Of a stretch of DNA of 64,000 nucleotides, positions 29,154-44,315 are shown piece after piece. Under the pieces are notes generated by a model, which searched no databases, was not told where the DNA came from, and was given only the letters and a program-made list of their open reading frames with translations. The position numbers and the translations under genes are program-made. The DNA comes from a virus. Location: the IMG/VR virus record IMGVR_UViG_3300027805_000010, positions 1 through 64,000 of that record, one strand, 5' to 3'. Numbering within the stretch: position 1 is the stretch's first letter; every line of letters begins with the position of its first letter.

Positions 29154-31103
29154 ATGGCATTTAATTTACAAGAATATATTCTCTTTAGAACCGAAATAGG
29201 TAGAGAACTGTTCAATGCTGAAGTTGATACGAACTTCAGAATGGTTGCTAATCCTTGGGTTAATGACAGGGTGTATGACGAAGGAAATATTGTATATCAT
29301 CCAGTTGAGGTTGATAGCCCAACAGGAAACAGTGGTACAACCAGCGGACCTGAGCAGGTTCTGGCGTGGTGGAGAGCCAATCAAAGAACAACATTAGGTA
29401 CATTTGATACAAATGAATGGGACTTAATTGGTGGAATTGGTACAGGAGACATTACAGTTGGTGCTCAACCAGGATTTGGTAAAATTAGAGTAAATTACAC
29501 CGGAACAATTGGATCATGGCAAGCTGGTAACAATGCCTTATTAAATGCGCCTACGCCTGATGCAACAGTAAACCTTGTTGCAGGTAGTGGTATGAGTTTA
29601 CAATATGATGTTACTACAAATTCAATTAGACTTATTAATACAGGATCACAAGGCGAAGTAAACCAAGGGATAAACATAGGTACTGGTTTGGCAGTTTTTG
29701 CTGGTATGAGTGGTACCGATTTAACTTTTAAAGGACTAGGCGTTTCAGTATCAAGTAGTCCAGCATTATCTATTTCTACCGATGCATTTAATAATGTGGT
29801 ATATCGATTAGACGAAGGTCAAATTAATTTATCAAATCTAAATAATGGTCAACCTACAGCAGATTTGTTATATGATGTAACATATGTAGGTGGCGGACCA
29901 ACTAATAATGATATTCTTCAGTGGAATGCTTCGAGCAATAGTTGGAGAAACGTTTCATTAACAACGGCAGGTGCACAAGGTCCTACTGGAGCAATTGGTG
30001 CAACTGGAGCGCAAGGCTTTACCGGAGCAACCGGTTCTGGTGCAACTGGCAGTATAGGTTTTACTGGTGCAACTGGAAATCAAGGATTTACTGGTTCAAC
30101 TGGTTCAGGTTTTACCGGAGCCACTGGAATCGGAGCAACTGGTGCAACTGGAAATCAAGGATTTACTGGTTCAACTGGATTAGGTTTTACTGGAGCAACT
30201 GGGATTGGAGCAACTGGTGCAACTGGAAATCAAGGATTTACTGGTTCAACTGGATTAGGCTCTACTGGAGCAACCGGACCACAAGGAGATATTGGTGCGA
30301 CTGGTTCAGGCTCTATTGGAGCAACTGGGCTTGGGGCAACCGGAGCAACCGGAGCAACTGGATCACAAGGAAATATCGGTTCAACTGGACTTGGTTCAAC
30401 TGGCGCAACTGGACCAGGTTCTACTGGAGCAACTGGACCACAAGGAAATATTGGTGCAACTGGCGCCGGTAGCGGTGGTACCTCTACTATATACAATACA
30501 GTTTCTCGCTACCAGGCATTTGTAAGTGGTGACATTGAATGTTGGTTACTTTCAAGTGCCACAGTTAACACTGGTTTATCTTGGACAAGAACAAGTACCA
30601 CTCTAACAATTACGCGTAACAGTCATGGTCATGCAAATGGTGATACTGTCATAATAAGAAATGCAAACCAGGATAATTTCTATGGAGTCGTTTCTAATGC
30701 GGCTACAAACACATTTGATGTAACCACTGCCGACACGGGAGCAACATCAGGTTCTGCTGCAGGTTATTCTTTAGGATTTAAGGTTACTTCTGCAACAGCA
30801 ACGGTATTAACCATAGCAGCACCGACCGGAGGTGATGTACAACTATTAGGAGTTTTGTATGCCACTGGGTCAAGAGGTGGTGCCACAACTTTAGCCGTTA
30901 CGGTACCCGCATCGGCGACTAATGGAGCAGGAGCTGATAGTGTAGCACAAAATACATTCTTTCCTATAATCAGAGGTCATTTAGTAGGAGGAGCTATTAT
31001 ATCCGCTTTGTCCATGACATTAACGGCTGGCCCAAACCATAATATATTTAATTTAGCTTCATTAAATTCAACCGCTAGCTGTTTGATAAGACTAGACTTT
31101 TAA
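29154..31103 (+). CDS. Collagen-like tail fibre protein
   Basis: 649 residues. The N-terminal 270 residues begin with the segment [20 protein letters not shown], a probable virion attachment domain. About residues 275-440 are Gly-X-Y triplets ([10 protein letters not shown]-type), expected to form a trimeric collagen-like rod. The C-terminal 205 residues form a beta-rich head ([20 protein letters not shown]), probably the receptor-binding tip. The opposite strand carries long open frames only because Gly/Thr/Ala codons lack stops in reverse. Confidence 0.8.
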   Translation: MAFNLQEYILFRTEIGRELFNAEVDTNFRMVANPWVNDRVYDEGNIVYHPVEVDSPTGNSGTTSGPEQVLAWWRANQRTTLGTFDTNEWDLIGGIGTGDITVGAQPGFGKIRVNYTGTIGSWQAGNNALLNAPTPDATVNLVAGSGMSLQYDVTTNSIRLINTGSQGEVNQGINIGTGLAVFAGMSGTDLTFKGLGVSVSSSPALSISTDAFNNVVYRLDEGQINLSNLNNGQPTADLLYDVTYVGGGPTNNDILQWNASSNSWRNVSLTTAGAQGPTGAIGATGAQGFTGATGSGATGSIGFTGATGNQGFTGSTGSGFTGATGIGATGATGNQGFTGSTGLGFTGATGIGATGATGNQGFTGSTGLGSTGATGPQGDIGATGSGSIGATGLGATGATGATGSQGNIGSTGLGSTGATGPGSTGATGPQGNIGATGAGSGGTSTIYNTVSRYQAFVSGDIECWLLSSATVNTGLSWTRTSTTLTITRNSHGHANGDTVIIRNANQDNFYGVVSNAATNTFDVTTADTGATSGSAAGYSLGFKVTSATATVLTIAAPTGGDVQLLGVLYATGSRGGATTLAVTVPASATNGAGADSVAQNTFFPIIRGHLVGGAIISALSMTLTAGPNHNIFNLASLNSTASCLIRLDF

Positions 31104-31120
31104 AAAATTAATATACCCAA

Positions 31121-35890
<4,770 letters not shown>

Positions 35891-35939
35891 ACTAGTCATT
35901 CTTAAACTATTTTTCTAATTGTCATATAAAAATAAAACT

Positions 35940-36464
35940 ATGGATAATAGTACCGGTACACAAGAGCTAACTTTACAATGGGTAAAGGGAGACAAAATAG
36001 GCAACATTGAAAAGGTATCATCACAGGATAACGAATGGACTATCTTTCAAAGTGGGTCAAGAATTTCAACTGGTCTTATTCATGAATTTATGATTCCTAT
36101 TGAAGGAGAACCTCTTAGTTTTGATCCAACACTGCCTGTATTAGAAGGTCCTACTGGTTCAGTTGGACCAGGACCTCATCCTGCAGGAATTTCAGAATCT
36201 GCTAAATCGGCAAAAGAAAATCCAATTAAGACTCTTTTTAATAAACAAAAGAAAACTGATAAGGTTGATCTTAAACTTTCATTTTCAATTAATGTACCAG
36301 CTAAAGATATCTTTGATATTATAAGTATGACATTTGATGAAGAAGAAGTAATTACAGAACTTGATTCATTTATATCAAATCAAATTGATCCAAGTATTTT
36401 AAAGGATACATTAAGAACCTCAATTGAGGAACTTATTATCAATAGGTACAAACTTAACTCTTAA
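35940..36464 (+). CDS. Hypothetical virion-module protein
   Basis: 174 residues from ATG 35940; the longer frame starts at TTG in the leader. Mixed beta N-terminus and a helical C-terminal third (KDIFDIISMTFDEEEVITEL). A short GPTGSVGPGP linker. No family recognised. It follows the giant fibre gene and may be a fibre attachment or assembly factor. Confidence 0.55.
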   Translation: MDNSTGTQELTLQWVKGDKIGNIEKVSSQDNEWTIFQSGSRISTGLIHEFMIPIEGEPLSFDPTLPVLEGPTGSVGPGPHPAGISESAKSAKENPIKTLFNKQKKTDKVDLKLSFSINVPAKDIFDIISMTFDEEEVITELDSFISNQIDPSILKDTLRTSIEELIINRYKLNS

Positions 36465-36476
36465 TTTTTAAGATAA

Positions 36477-36488
36477 TATATATTAAAA
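36477..36488 (+). promoter_or_regulatory. Late-type promoter box
   Basis: TATATA (36477-36482) then TTAAAA, 21 nt before the ATG at 36498. Confidence 0.45.
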
Positions 36489-36497
36489 TAACAAACT

Positions 36498-36857
36498 ATG
36501 ACTAAAATTCCAACACGTAGAGAAAGAAGAGCGGCTATGAAATATCAAGGCGTTTTAAAAATGAAAAGTAAATTACCATTTTCTAAATGGTTAGAATTTA
36601 CTAGGGAATCTATTAAAAATGGCAATCAAATTTTTACAGCCAATCAAGAAGCAGTTGATAGATCTATCTCTGAACAACTTGAGGCCAAAGAATTAGTAAT
36701 GATTGAAGGATGGAAAGAAGCAGGACATACAGCCGAAGAAATTGAAAAACTTAGAGAAGCTTATGCAGCTCTTACCATAAGAGATCTTTCTACATGGCAT
36801 ACTGATAAAAAAGTAGCAAGAAATCTAATTAAAGAAGTTAATAAATCTAGAGCATAA
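36498..36857 (+). CDS. Hypothetical helical protein
   Basis: 119 residues, almost wholly helical and basic at the N-terminus (TKIPTRRERRAAMKYQG). Repeated EAKELVMIEGWKEAGHTAEE suggests a coiled coil. No family recognised. It opens a run of small genes between the fibre and baseplate genes, where assembly chaperones are common. Confidence 0.55.
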   Translation: MTKIPTRRERRAAMKYQGVLKMKSKLPFSKWLEFTRESIKNGNQIFTANQEAVDRSISEQLEAKELVMIEGWKEAGHTAEEIEKLREAYAALTIRDLSTWHTDKKVARNLIKEVNKSRA

Positions 36858-36864
36858 AAGATAC

Positions 36865-37188
36865 ATGGTTAAAATTGCGCTTGAACCAGCTAAGAATGGA
36901 ATAATTAAGAGAACCGTTGATGACAATCATGGGGGCGCTCGAGAACAATGGACTTCAACTGACGTATACGAAGAATCTGAAAAAGATAAACTTGGATATG
37001 TAATGAAGTTCTTTTTTGATTTATGCGAAGATCTTGGCGTTAACTTAGGTAGCAAATTTGATAAAGATGTTATTACAATACGAAAAGAATGGGGTACTCA
37101 CTACGAACCAGGTAGTAAAGAACTCGAATCAAAAATAAAAGAACTTGAAGCCCAGCTTCAACTGCTTAAAGAATGTCGGAAATCTTAG
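36865..37188 (+). CDS. Hypothetical protein with coiled-coil tail
   Basis: 107 residues. Core LGYVMKFFFDLCEDLGVNLG and a C-terminal heptad helix (ELESKIKELEAQLQLLKE). No family recognised. It overlaps the next gene by 16 bases. Confidence 0.55.
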   Translation: MVKIALEPAKNGIIKRTVDDNHGGAREQWTSTDVYEESEKDKLGYVMKFFFDLCEDLGVNLGSKFDKDVITIRKEWGTHYEPGSKELESKIKELEAQLQLLKECRKS

Positions 37189-37571
37189 AATTTTCTTTTA
37201 TATACTCCAAAGATGCAGTAAAGATAAAAGCATTTCTGGGTTCAGTACCTAGAAGTATTGAGTGTATTAATTACATGGACATCTATAATAAGTTGTCTAA
37301 AAACGACTATCTCCAGTCTGAACCATCTGACGCGGTTGTATCTTCTTATCTAATGAGACAGTTACAATCCACGGTTGATAGAAGTACCACAAGATCTTTA
37401 TTCTATGTACTAGGTGAATTGGATAAAGATGTTATTTGTGGGATTAAGGAATACGTGGAAACTTTAACCGAAAGAGAAATACATTATAAGATATATCATA
37501 CACCTGAAGTAAATATAAATGGATCTTCTTTTCTATTCAATGAATCGGTTGAATTTGAAATTGATTTATAA
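37173..37571 (+). CDS. Hypothetical virion-module protein
   Basis: 132 residues, mixed helical with a beta C-terminus (YHTPEVNINGSSFLFNESVE). No family recognised. Overlaps its neighbours by 16 bases and 1 base, so it belongs to the same translation unit. Position just before the baseplate genes suggests an assembly factor. Confidence 0.5.
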   Translation: MSEILEFSFIYSKDAVKIKAFLGSVPRSIECINYMDIYNKLSKNDYLQSEPSDAVVSSYLMRQLQSTVDRSTTRSLFYVLGELDKDVICGIKEYVETLTEREIHYKIYHTPEVNINGSSFLFNESVEFEIDL

Positions 37572-38134
37572 TGAAAGCACACAGGATTTTTACAAAAGGG
37601 CAACATGTCTATTGTTTACTATCATCATTCAGTAGACCTAATGTTCTTATACCAATAAAGGGTGTTGTAATTGATACCGCATGGGATCCTGTTAATCCTC
37701 TCTACAAAATAAAGATTATCAAAATGTATGATAATATGAAGTTCCTCAAAACTTATTTTTTTGATATGAACTTCCGTTATGAGTTTGATAATCGTGCTAG
37801 AAAAATGCCTCTTAAGAAAGATGATTATAATACTACAAAATCATTAGAGGACAGGCTTAATGAAAATGACTACGAAAGATTCTATGTAATCGTTGAATCT
37901 GTTATGTGCACTAAAACAAAGGTTGATCTACAGAAACTTTTTGAGCGTGTACAATTCTATATTATTTCAAAAAATTTAAAGGAGATCAGAGAAATATCAA
38001 CCAGACCATTTTTCAAAGGATCATTATCATTAGATAGTGTTAACGAATTTGATATTAGGTTTAAAAAAGGATGGTCTGATAAGTTCCAACAATCAGGAAT
38101 AGACATCAATAAATATCTAACCAGTTTAGGTTAA
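37571..38134 (+). CDS. Hypothetical virion-module protein
   Basis: 187 residues. The N-terminal 75 residues look like a small beta barrel (RIFTKGQHVYCLLSSF, then IPIKGVVIDTAWD). The C-terminal half is helical. No family recognised. The late box of the next gene overlaps its stop codon. Confidence 0.5.
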   Translation: MKAHRIFTKGQHVYCLLSSFSRPNVLIPIKGVVIDTAWDPVNPLYKIKIIKMYDNMKFLKTYFFDMNFRYEFDNRARKMPLKKDDYNTTKSLEDRLNENDYERFYVIVESVMCTKTKVDLQKLFERVQFYIISKNLKEIREISTRPFFKGSLSLDSVNEFDIRFKKGWSDKFQQSGIDINKYLTSLG

Positions 38135-38135
38135 A

Positions 38136-38148
38136 TATATACTAAAAA
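38136..38148 (+). promoter_or_regulatory. Late-type promoter box
   Basis: TATATA (38136-38141) then CTAAAAA, 26 nt before the ATG at 38162. Confidence 0.45.
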
Positions 38149-38161
38149 TAGATCATAGTCT

Positions 38162-39970
38162 ATGAGAGATGGTGTTAGTACTACAGGTAGCGCGTTACCT
38201 CCTAATCCTGCAAGTATCAATGGTGGTGTTTTAGGAACATTTGGTGGAGAGTCTGCTGGTTTTGCTCAGGAAGTTTTACATGAAGTTACCAAAAACTTTT
38301 ATACTAAAAGAGCAGTAGGTGATGCATTTACTGTTGCAAAAGGTATGGGTACGCCGATTCCTAGATCTATATTTAATGAATATGCTCTATTTAACTTTAG
38401 AGGTATGTATGGTGGTTTAACTGGGGGCGAACCGTTTAGATATTTTACAGATAAAGCTAATAACCCTCTTATGGGAGGATACGATGCGCATAATGTAACT
38501 ATACCTAGACTAATAGAATTCTTTGATAGTTTTTATCCTAAGATTAGTTATAAAGCGCAAGACTTCTTATATCTCAAATACTATAAGAAAATTCCAGTAA
38601 ACCATTTAGTAACTTTAAGAAGGTTTCCGGTACCAGTAAATGATAACATATTTGATTTATCTTTAAAATATCCAGAAACACCAGAAGGTGGTAAACCTGA
38701 AGATGCTGTAATGAAAGTTGCAGATGTTACTCAGGTTGCTGGTGTAACCGCCGTTACATACTTAGGTGAAACGGCAGGTAATAAGATTGATGATATTCTT
38801 AAATTTTCATACGGATTAAATTGGAAAGAAATTGAATCCAAAATGGAAGCTGTACAAAGTAGTGCAGGAAGTTATACACAACAACCATTCTATAGTAAGA
38901 TAGGTGGTATTGGACGTGCAACTGCAGATGCATTTAAAGGCATTAGCCCAGGTACTAAATTTAGAAGACAAAATGATCCGAATTCAGGCGAAGACCGTTT
39001 CGGAACTACATATGCCAACTTTGTAATTGGTCCAGTAAACGTAGTAAATAAAACTAACGTTAGAGACATGGGACTTAAGTTTGAAAATGACATTAAGTTA
39101 AACTTTGAATATGAACTTAAATCTCTAAACTATGTTAACCCAAAAATTGCAATGATTGATATCATTAGTAATATGTTAACCATGACAACTAATAATGCAC
39201 AGTTCTTTGGTGGTGGACATAGATATTACGGAAGTGCAGGTTATGTTGCTAGTACATTTGGTGATATGGGTAAACTAAGACAAGGTGATTTTGCAGGATA
39301 TATTGGATCCGTTGTTAGAGATGTTGAAACTGGATTTAAGAGTGTATTTGGTGGTGGCACTGGGGAAATTAATCTAGAAAATGGTATAGACGGTTTACTA
39401 AAAGTAGGTAAGACTTTATTAGGAAATATGCTAGGTGGATTTCTCGGCGAGAATATGGGGGCAATTAATGGTAGTACGGCAACAGCTGCATTTATTAGCG
39501 CTGAACCTACAGGTAACTGGCATATCACAGTAGGTAACCCTCTTAATCCAATCGTTATGATGGGAAATATGTACTGTGACAATTCAACAATGACATTAGG
39601 TCATGGATTAGGTTATGATGATTTTCCAATGGAGGTTAAATTTGAAGTTGATCTAAAACATGGTAAGCCTAGAGATAAGGGAGACATTGAAAATATGTTT
39701 AACGGTGGCCGTGGTAGAATTTATGCATCTGTTGCAGATGAAAAAGATATCCTAAATCTTAAAGGTGCTGATGTTGCTACATATGGGTCTGTTAAAGCAG
39801 GTAAAGCTAATTTACAGAAAACACAATCAGGTGCACAAGCTGGAAGTGTTAATTCAAATTCAATAAGTAACACTAAGTCTAGCCCCGGTACTAAACCTAA
39901 GTCTAGTATATTCACAAGCAATGATTCACAATATGTACATAATGTGGTTTCCATGATAATTGATTCATAA
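38162..39970 (+). CDS. Baseplate or tail-tube cap protein
   Basis: 602 residues. A C-terminal domain with TGNWHITVGNPLNPIVMMGN and DDFPMEVKFEVDLKHGKPRD and a final GGRGRIY resembles the tube-like fold of T4-type tail-tube cap and tube-junction proteins (gp48/gp54 group) in marine and jumbo phages. The N-terminal half is unique. A Ser/Gly/Lys-rich tail follows. Family placement is by pattern only. It heads the baseplate gene run. Confidence 0.5.
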   Translation: MRDGVSTTGSALPPNPASINGGVLGTFGGESAGFAQEVLHEVTKNFYTKRAVGDAFTVAKGMGTPIPRSIFNEYALFNFRGMYGGLTGGEPFRYFTDKANNPLMGGYDAHNVTIPRLIEFFDSFYPKISYKAQDFLYLKYYKKIPVNHLVTLRRFPVPVNDNIFDLSLKYPETPEGGKPEDAVMKVADVTQVAGVTAVTYLGETAGNKIDDILKFSYGLNWKEIESKMEAVQSSAGSYTQQPFYSKIGGIGRATADAFKGISPGTKFRRQNDPNSGEDRFGTTYANFVIGPVNVVNKTNVRDMGLKFENDIKLNFEYELKSLNYVNPKIAMIDIISNMLTMTTNNAQFFGGGHRYYGSAGYVASTFGDMGKLRQGDFAGYIGSVVRDVETGFKSVFGGGTGEINLENGIDGLLKVGKTLLGNMLGGFLGENMGAINGSTATAAFISAEPTGNWHITVGNPLNPIVMMGNMYCDNSTMTLGHGLGYDDFPMEVKFEVDLKHGKPRDKGDIENMFNGGRGRIYASVADEKDILNLKGADVATYGSVKAGKANLQKTQSGAQAGSVNSNSISNTKSSPGTKPKSSIFTSNDSQYVHNVVSMIIDS

Positions 39971-39983
39971 AAAATAAAGTGTA

Positions 39984-40544
39984 ATGAACGTTAAATCCTT
40001 AACATTAAAAAATAAACTGGTTGACGAAAAGACTGGTGAGTTTTATTTTGACTTAACTGCGCCTTCATTTGTATATGAAGCAGATCTTGGTGTTAAAGCA
40101 TTGCACTATGTAATGCCTGATCAAATTGGACGAATTGATAAAATATCAGAAATCTATTTTGGTAGCTCTGAATACATTGATGCGATATGTGTAATCAATA
40201 ACATATTTAATCCATTCATAATACAAGAAGGTGATGTTCTTGTTATTCCTGATTTATCAAGACCTGATCTTGTTTATCAACGACCTAACCCAGCATCTAG
40301 GCCAACTCCTACACAGGAACCTTATGTTGATACTGGACGTCAATCACAAAAGGATCAATCTAGAGTTCAGAGACTTATACAAAAAGCAAAAGAAAAACCA
40401 GCAGGAGTAAAAACCCCTCTCCCTCCTAATATGCTACAGCCCGGTCAGGATGTTAAAGTATATGAAGGCGGTAATATTAAATTAGGAGCAAACTTACCTT
40501 CTAGAAGCACTTTTATTAACGCAAACGATAGTAGTAATAGATAA
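39984..40544 (+). CDS. Baseplate wedge protein with LysM, gp53-like
   Basis: 186 residues. Residues 45-95 are LysM-like (RIDKISEIYFGSSEYIDAIC, then NPFIIQEGDVLVIPD), the arrangement of T4 gp53, which joins the wedges around the hub. A Pro/Gln/Arg-rich linker and a basic tail follow. The last base is shared with the start of the next gene. Confidence 0.65.
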   Translation: MNVKSLTLKNKLVDEKTGEFYFDLTAPSFVYEADLGVKALHYVMPDQIGRIDKISEIYFGSSEYIDAICVINNIFNPFIIQEGDVLVIPDLSRPDLVYQRPNPASRPTPTQEPYVDTGRQSQKDQSRVQRLIQKAKEKPAGVKTPLPPNMLQPGQDVKVYEGGNIKLGANLPSRSTFINANDSSNR

Positions 40545-42025
40545 TGTCAGCAATTGAAAGAAACATATTAACAATAATTGAACCAACAATTGTATTAGAT
40601 GAATTAAAGATTCCTGATATTGAAAGCGGCACAGCAAATTCAAATGGCAGTGCAGCAAAAGAAAAGCCCAGTAAATTTGCTAACGTTATACCTATTGTCA
40701 AAATAAATCAATATGATGTTCAGGGTGATAGATTAGAAATGTTTGAAATTGACTGCACTGGGTTTTACCCAACATGTAGATTTTCATTCTCTGATAGGGA
40801 CGGTATGTTTACTGCAAGACACTTCCCAAAGGACGGTGATATTATTCAAGTCTATATAAGATCAGCTGGTGAAGAAACTACATTTAAGCCAATACGAATT
40901 GATTTTACTATTGAAGATATTAAACCAATAGGTGGTGGAGGATCAACTAATGAAGCAAGTCAAATTTTAGTTGAAGGTAGAATGAATGTACCTAATCTGT
41001 TTACAGAGAAGGTTGAGTTCCAAGAAGGTAATAGCTGGGATGCTTTATTAAATATTGCAGAAGGTTTAAAGTTAGGATATGCATCCAATGTTGATTTAAC
41101 AGATGATGCTCAGGTGTGGACAAATTCATATGATACTTCAATGAAATTTATACAGGACATTACGGCAAATGTATATCTTAATGATGAATCATTTTTTACA
41201 TCATACATTGATCCTTATTATTACTTAACCCTAGTTGATGTAAACAAACTATTTGGGCAAGAAACAGATTTAGAATCATCATTAATGTTTACACAAAATG
41301 CAGGAGATACTATGGGAGCAGGTGATCCTAAAGATTCTGAATATCAAATGCCTAATATGCTAAGTAATATGATACAGATGCAAGGCACCGCTAGATACAT
41401 TTCTAGGTATCAACAAATAAACAGAAGTGGTCAAATCAGTAAGGATAATGGTTATAAAAGATACACTCAATTTTGGGATCTTAACTCTAAAGAATTTATC
41501 AGTGAATTCGTTGATCCTATTATGGGTGATACCCCAGGTATGGTACCTGTGACAAAAGGAAGACTGATTAATGGGGAAGTTGAAGGCCCACGTAATGATC
41601 AAGTTAAATACAAGTATCTAGGTACACAAGGCGACAATGTTCATCCTAATTACATGTATAGTGCAATTCTAAATTATCAAAACTTAGTAGAGATTAATAA
41701 ATTTGGAATGATTGTTGAATTAGACATGATTAATCCTGCAATCTGGAGATACAGTAGAATTTATTGCCAAATATTAGAATTTGGTCAAAATGTTAAAGAT
41801 GTTCTTACTGCGCCTAGTAATGATCCAAATGTACCAAGCGGTACTAAGAGAAGACAGGAAACTCCAAATAACGTAGGAAGCGATAGTAGTTCTGATAATG
41901 GAGTTATCAATGAATATCTTACCGGGTTTTATGTTATCACTGGTATTGATTATATTTTAACAAAGCCAGGTGGCTTACGTCAAAGACTACATTTACGTAG
42001 AAGAGAAGTGGTTCCAACTACATAA
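40544..42025 (+). CDS. Baseplate hub protein, gp27/gpD-like
   Basis: 493 residues. The N-terminal part (DRLEMFEIDCTGFYPTCRFS, PKDGDIIQVYIR) and the long middle domain (SWDALLNIAEGLKLGYASNV) have the order of hub proteins of the gp27/late-control D group. It sits between gp53-like and spike-like genes, as expected for the hub, and should bind the spike trimer and the tube. The C-terminus ends in a conserved GLRQRLHLRRREV. Confidence 0.65.
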   Translation: MSAIERNILTIIEPTIVLDELKIPDIESGTANSNGSAAKEKPSKFANVIPIVKINQYDVQGDRLEMFEIDCTGFYPTCRFSFSDRDGMFTARHFPKDGDIIQVYIRSAGEETTFKPIRIDFTIEDIKPIGGGGSTNEASQILVEGRMNVPNLFTEKVEFQEGNSWDALLNIAEGLKLGYASNVDLTDDAQVWTNSYDTSMKFIQDITANVYLNDESFFTSYIDPYYYLTLVDVNKLFGQETDLESSLMFTQNAGDTMGAGDPKDSEYQMPNMLSNMIQMQGTARYISRYQQINRSGQISKDNGYKRYTQFWDLNSKEFISEFVDPIMGDTPGMVPVTKGRLINGEVEGPRNDQVKYKYLGTQGDNVHPNYMYSAILNYQNLVEINKFGMIVELDMINPAIWRYSRIYCQILEFGQNVKDVLTAPSNDPNVPSGTKRRQETPNNVGSDSSSDNGVINEYLTGFYVITGIDYILTKPGGLRQRLHLRRREVVPTT

Positions 42026-42027
42026 AA

Positions 42028-42040
42028 TAAATAAAAAAAC
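42028..42040 (+). promoter_or_regulatory. Late-type promoter box
   Basis: TAAATA (42028-42033) then an A-tract, 22 nt before the ATG at 42050. Confidence 0.4.
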
Positions 42041-42049
42041 AAATAAGTA

Positions 42050-43417
42050 ATGCCAATTAATGAACCATATAATCCTGTAAATGATCCTACTATAAATCCG
42101 TTTGCTAGGAGACGTGGAAATTTTATTAAGACATTTGTAACACCAGCTAGTTCAGTTTCTGGTGGAGGCAATGGTGTTACCAGTTTAGATGATCCAACCT
42201 ATTTAGGATTTTCGCTAAGATTCGATATATCAAGTCCACTATTTAATGGAGCTGCGAATGGAACACCTGCAAAACCACCGAGTGAAACTCCATTGGTTGA
42301 TGCGATTGGAGATAGTTTATTAGGACCAGCCCCAGAGCCACCATTAAGTGGCGAAGAAGGACAATTTATACCAGGCGGTGAATCAGCAATAGGTTACTTA
42401 AAAAAAGTTGGAGAAAAAACTAGAGCATCATATCTAGCTTCATTTATACAAGGTCTTCGTGAAGTTAATGAATACCGACCTTATTATTGGCAAACTATTG
42501 AAGGTTTAAATGATGCATGGACTAAATCTTTAAATATGCTTGATCCGTTTCAGGGATCAGGTGATGGTGAAGGTATTACAATCGGTTGTCTTGAGGCGGT
42601 TGATTTAAAGATAAGCGCGCTATTTAATTTATATAAATCTGCTGTTTATGATGTTGGATATAAAAGAACAGTTCTACCAAAGAACTTAATGTATTTTAGA
42701 GTTTATGTTGATGTTTATGAAATAAGAAGATTCAAATCAACACAAGGCTGGTTAACAAAGCTTAATCCTAATGCTCCACAAAACGATGTAGATAGATTTC
42801 TAAATGATAACACTTCAAGAATAACTTTTGTTTTTGACGAATGTCAATGGATGCCTGAAGCAAGCGGTAAAGTATTTGATAATGTTACTAATGCAGGAGG
42901 AAATGAAATGTCTGCAACTAGCATGAAATGGTCATATAGTACAATTTCAATGATATCTGATTTTGCAGGAATAGATCAGGAGTTAAGCGATAAAGCTAAA
43001 TTACAAACCCAAGGTGGATTAGGAGCCGCTGTTAAAAATGCCGCTAAGAATCAGGCACTTAAGGCAGCTAACGCCGCATTAAATAGAGGAGTAGGCGCAG
43101 TTAAAGCTTTGGCACAAGGCGCAATATTAGGTAATGCATTTGGTCTGAGAAATCAAATCATTGGAGTATTACAAAATCCAGGAGCTGTATCAAGTGCTAT
43201 AGCAGGTGCTATGGTACAATCAGGTGGATCTTCTTCCAATATTAAACTAGGTGATAATCCTTTAGGCGCTGGTATACAACCAGGTGGATCTTTACCAACT
43301 GATAATATCTATTTAGGATTAGTCCCTGGCAGTGGATCTCAATTAGGATCTTCTAATGTATTTGGTCCTGGTCCTTCTGGCCCTGGTCCTTTAGAATCTA
43401 ATAACGTATTTGGTTAA
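42050..43417 (+). CDS. Tail-tube junction-type protein
   Basis: 455 residues. The middle region RITFVFDECQWMPEASGKVF, then GGNEMSATSMKWSYSTISMI, has the strand pattern of tube-fold proteins such as T4 gp54/gp48 (a Cys/Trp/Pro strand, an EM-x-x-SMK strand). A long Gly/Pro/Ser tail follows. It probably lies at the baseplate-tube junction. It shares its last base with the spike gene. Confidence 0.5.
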   Translation: MPINEPYNPVNDPTINPFARRRGNFIKTFVTPASSVSGGGNGVTSLDDPTYLGFSLRFDISSPLFNGAANGTPAKPPSETPLVDAIGDSLLGPAPEPPLSGEEGQFIPGGESAIGYLKKVGEKTRASYLASFIQGLREVNEYRPYYWQTIEGLNDAWTKSLNMLDPFQGSGDGEGITIGCLEAVDLKISALFNLYKSAVYDVGYKRTVLPKNLMYFRVYVDVYEIRRFKSTQGWLTKLNPNAPQNDVDRFLNDNTSRITFVFDECQWMPEASGKVFDNVTNAGGNEMSATSMKWSYSTISMISDFAGIDQELSDKAKLQTQGGLGAAVKNAAKNQALKAANAALNRGVGAVKALAQGAILGNAFGLRNQIIGVLQNPGAVSSAIAGAMVQSGGSSSNIKLGDNPLGAGIQPGGSLPTDNIYLGLVPGSGSQLGSSNVFGPGPSGPGPLESNNVFG

Positions 43418-44313
43418 TGAAGTTATCAGCAAAAGATTTAAAAACAGATGATTTAAAAGGATCACAGTGGATTGGTATCGTTGAAGATACTAATGATGAT
43501 CTATTTGAAGGTCGATGCAAAATTAGAGTACTCGGCAAAATGGATCAGCGAGTTGATCCAGCCGATCCTGCTAGCGATTTTGTTTTACCTACACAAGCTC
43601 TACCTTGGGCTAGGCCTTCTGTTGCTTCATCGGGTGGTAGTCAAACCGGAAGTGGAACATTCTCTGTACCTAAATTAGGAACCGTTCTTAGAATTACATT
43701 TGACAATGGAAATTACTATTCTCCAGTTTATCATGAATCTATTTATCCTTCAGATGAATTAAAGACAGAAATTCAAAACTCATATCCTAACTCTCATATA
43801 CTTATTTATGATACCGCGTTTGGTTTAACTGGTGGTGGTAATGAAGAAGTAACAAACGAAAGGGAAGGGGAAAGTATAAAAGTTTTCTTCACAGAAGAAA
43901 AAGGATTAGTAATGGATTATACAACTGCGACTGGTCCAACCGTGATTAACATTAAACCAGATAACAGTGTTGAAATAACCAATGCAAATGGTGATACAAT
44001 CGTTATGTTAAATGATGGTAATATTACATTTACACATTCAGCTAAGTTCATTATTAATAGTACTGATAACACAGAGATCAATTGTAAAGACGCAATCATA
44101 AAATGTCAAACGGCAGATGTAACTGCATCTACTAAAGCAATTATTGATTCTCCTAAAATTGAGTTAGGTAGAGGAGCAACGGAATCTGTTATTAAAGGTG
44201 ATGCATTTGCACAAATCTTTGATAATCATATTCACCCAACTCCATCAGGACCTAGTTCAAAACCAATTGTATCAATGAAATCAACTTTAAGTAAAGTTTC
44301 TGCAACTAAATAA
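43417..44313 (+). CDS. Baseplate spike protein, gp5/gpV-like
   Basis: 298 residues. An N-terminal OB fold (GSQWIGIVEDTNDDLFEGRC, IRVLGKMD, ALPWARP, GTVLRITFDNGNYYSPVY) is followed from about residue 160 by repeated short strands (SVEITNANGDTIVMLNDG) that form the beta-helical spike, with a C-terminal HIHPTPSG metal-site motif. No lysozyme domain is present, unlike T4 gp5. It pierces the outer membrane at injection. Confidence 0.82.
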   Translation: MKLSAKDLKTDDLKGSQWIGIVEDTNDDLFEGRCKIRVLGKMDQRVDPADPASDFVLPTQALPWARPSVASSGGSQTGSGTFSVPKLGTVLRITFDNGNYYSPVYHESIYPSDELKTEIQNSYPNSHILIYDTAFGLTGGGNEEVTNEREGESIKVFFTEEKGLVMDYTTATGPTVINIKPDNSVEITNANGDTIVMLNDGNITFTHSAKFIINSTDNTEINCKDAIIKCQTADVTASTKAIIDSPKIELGRGATESVIKGDAFAQIFDNHIHPTPSGPSSKPIVSMKSTLSKVSATK

Positions 44314-44315
44314 TT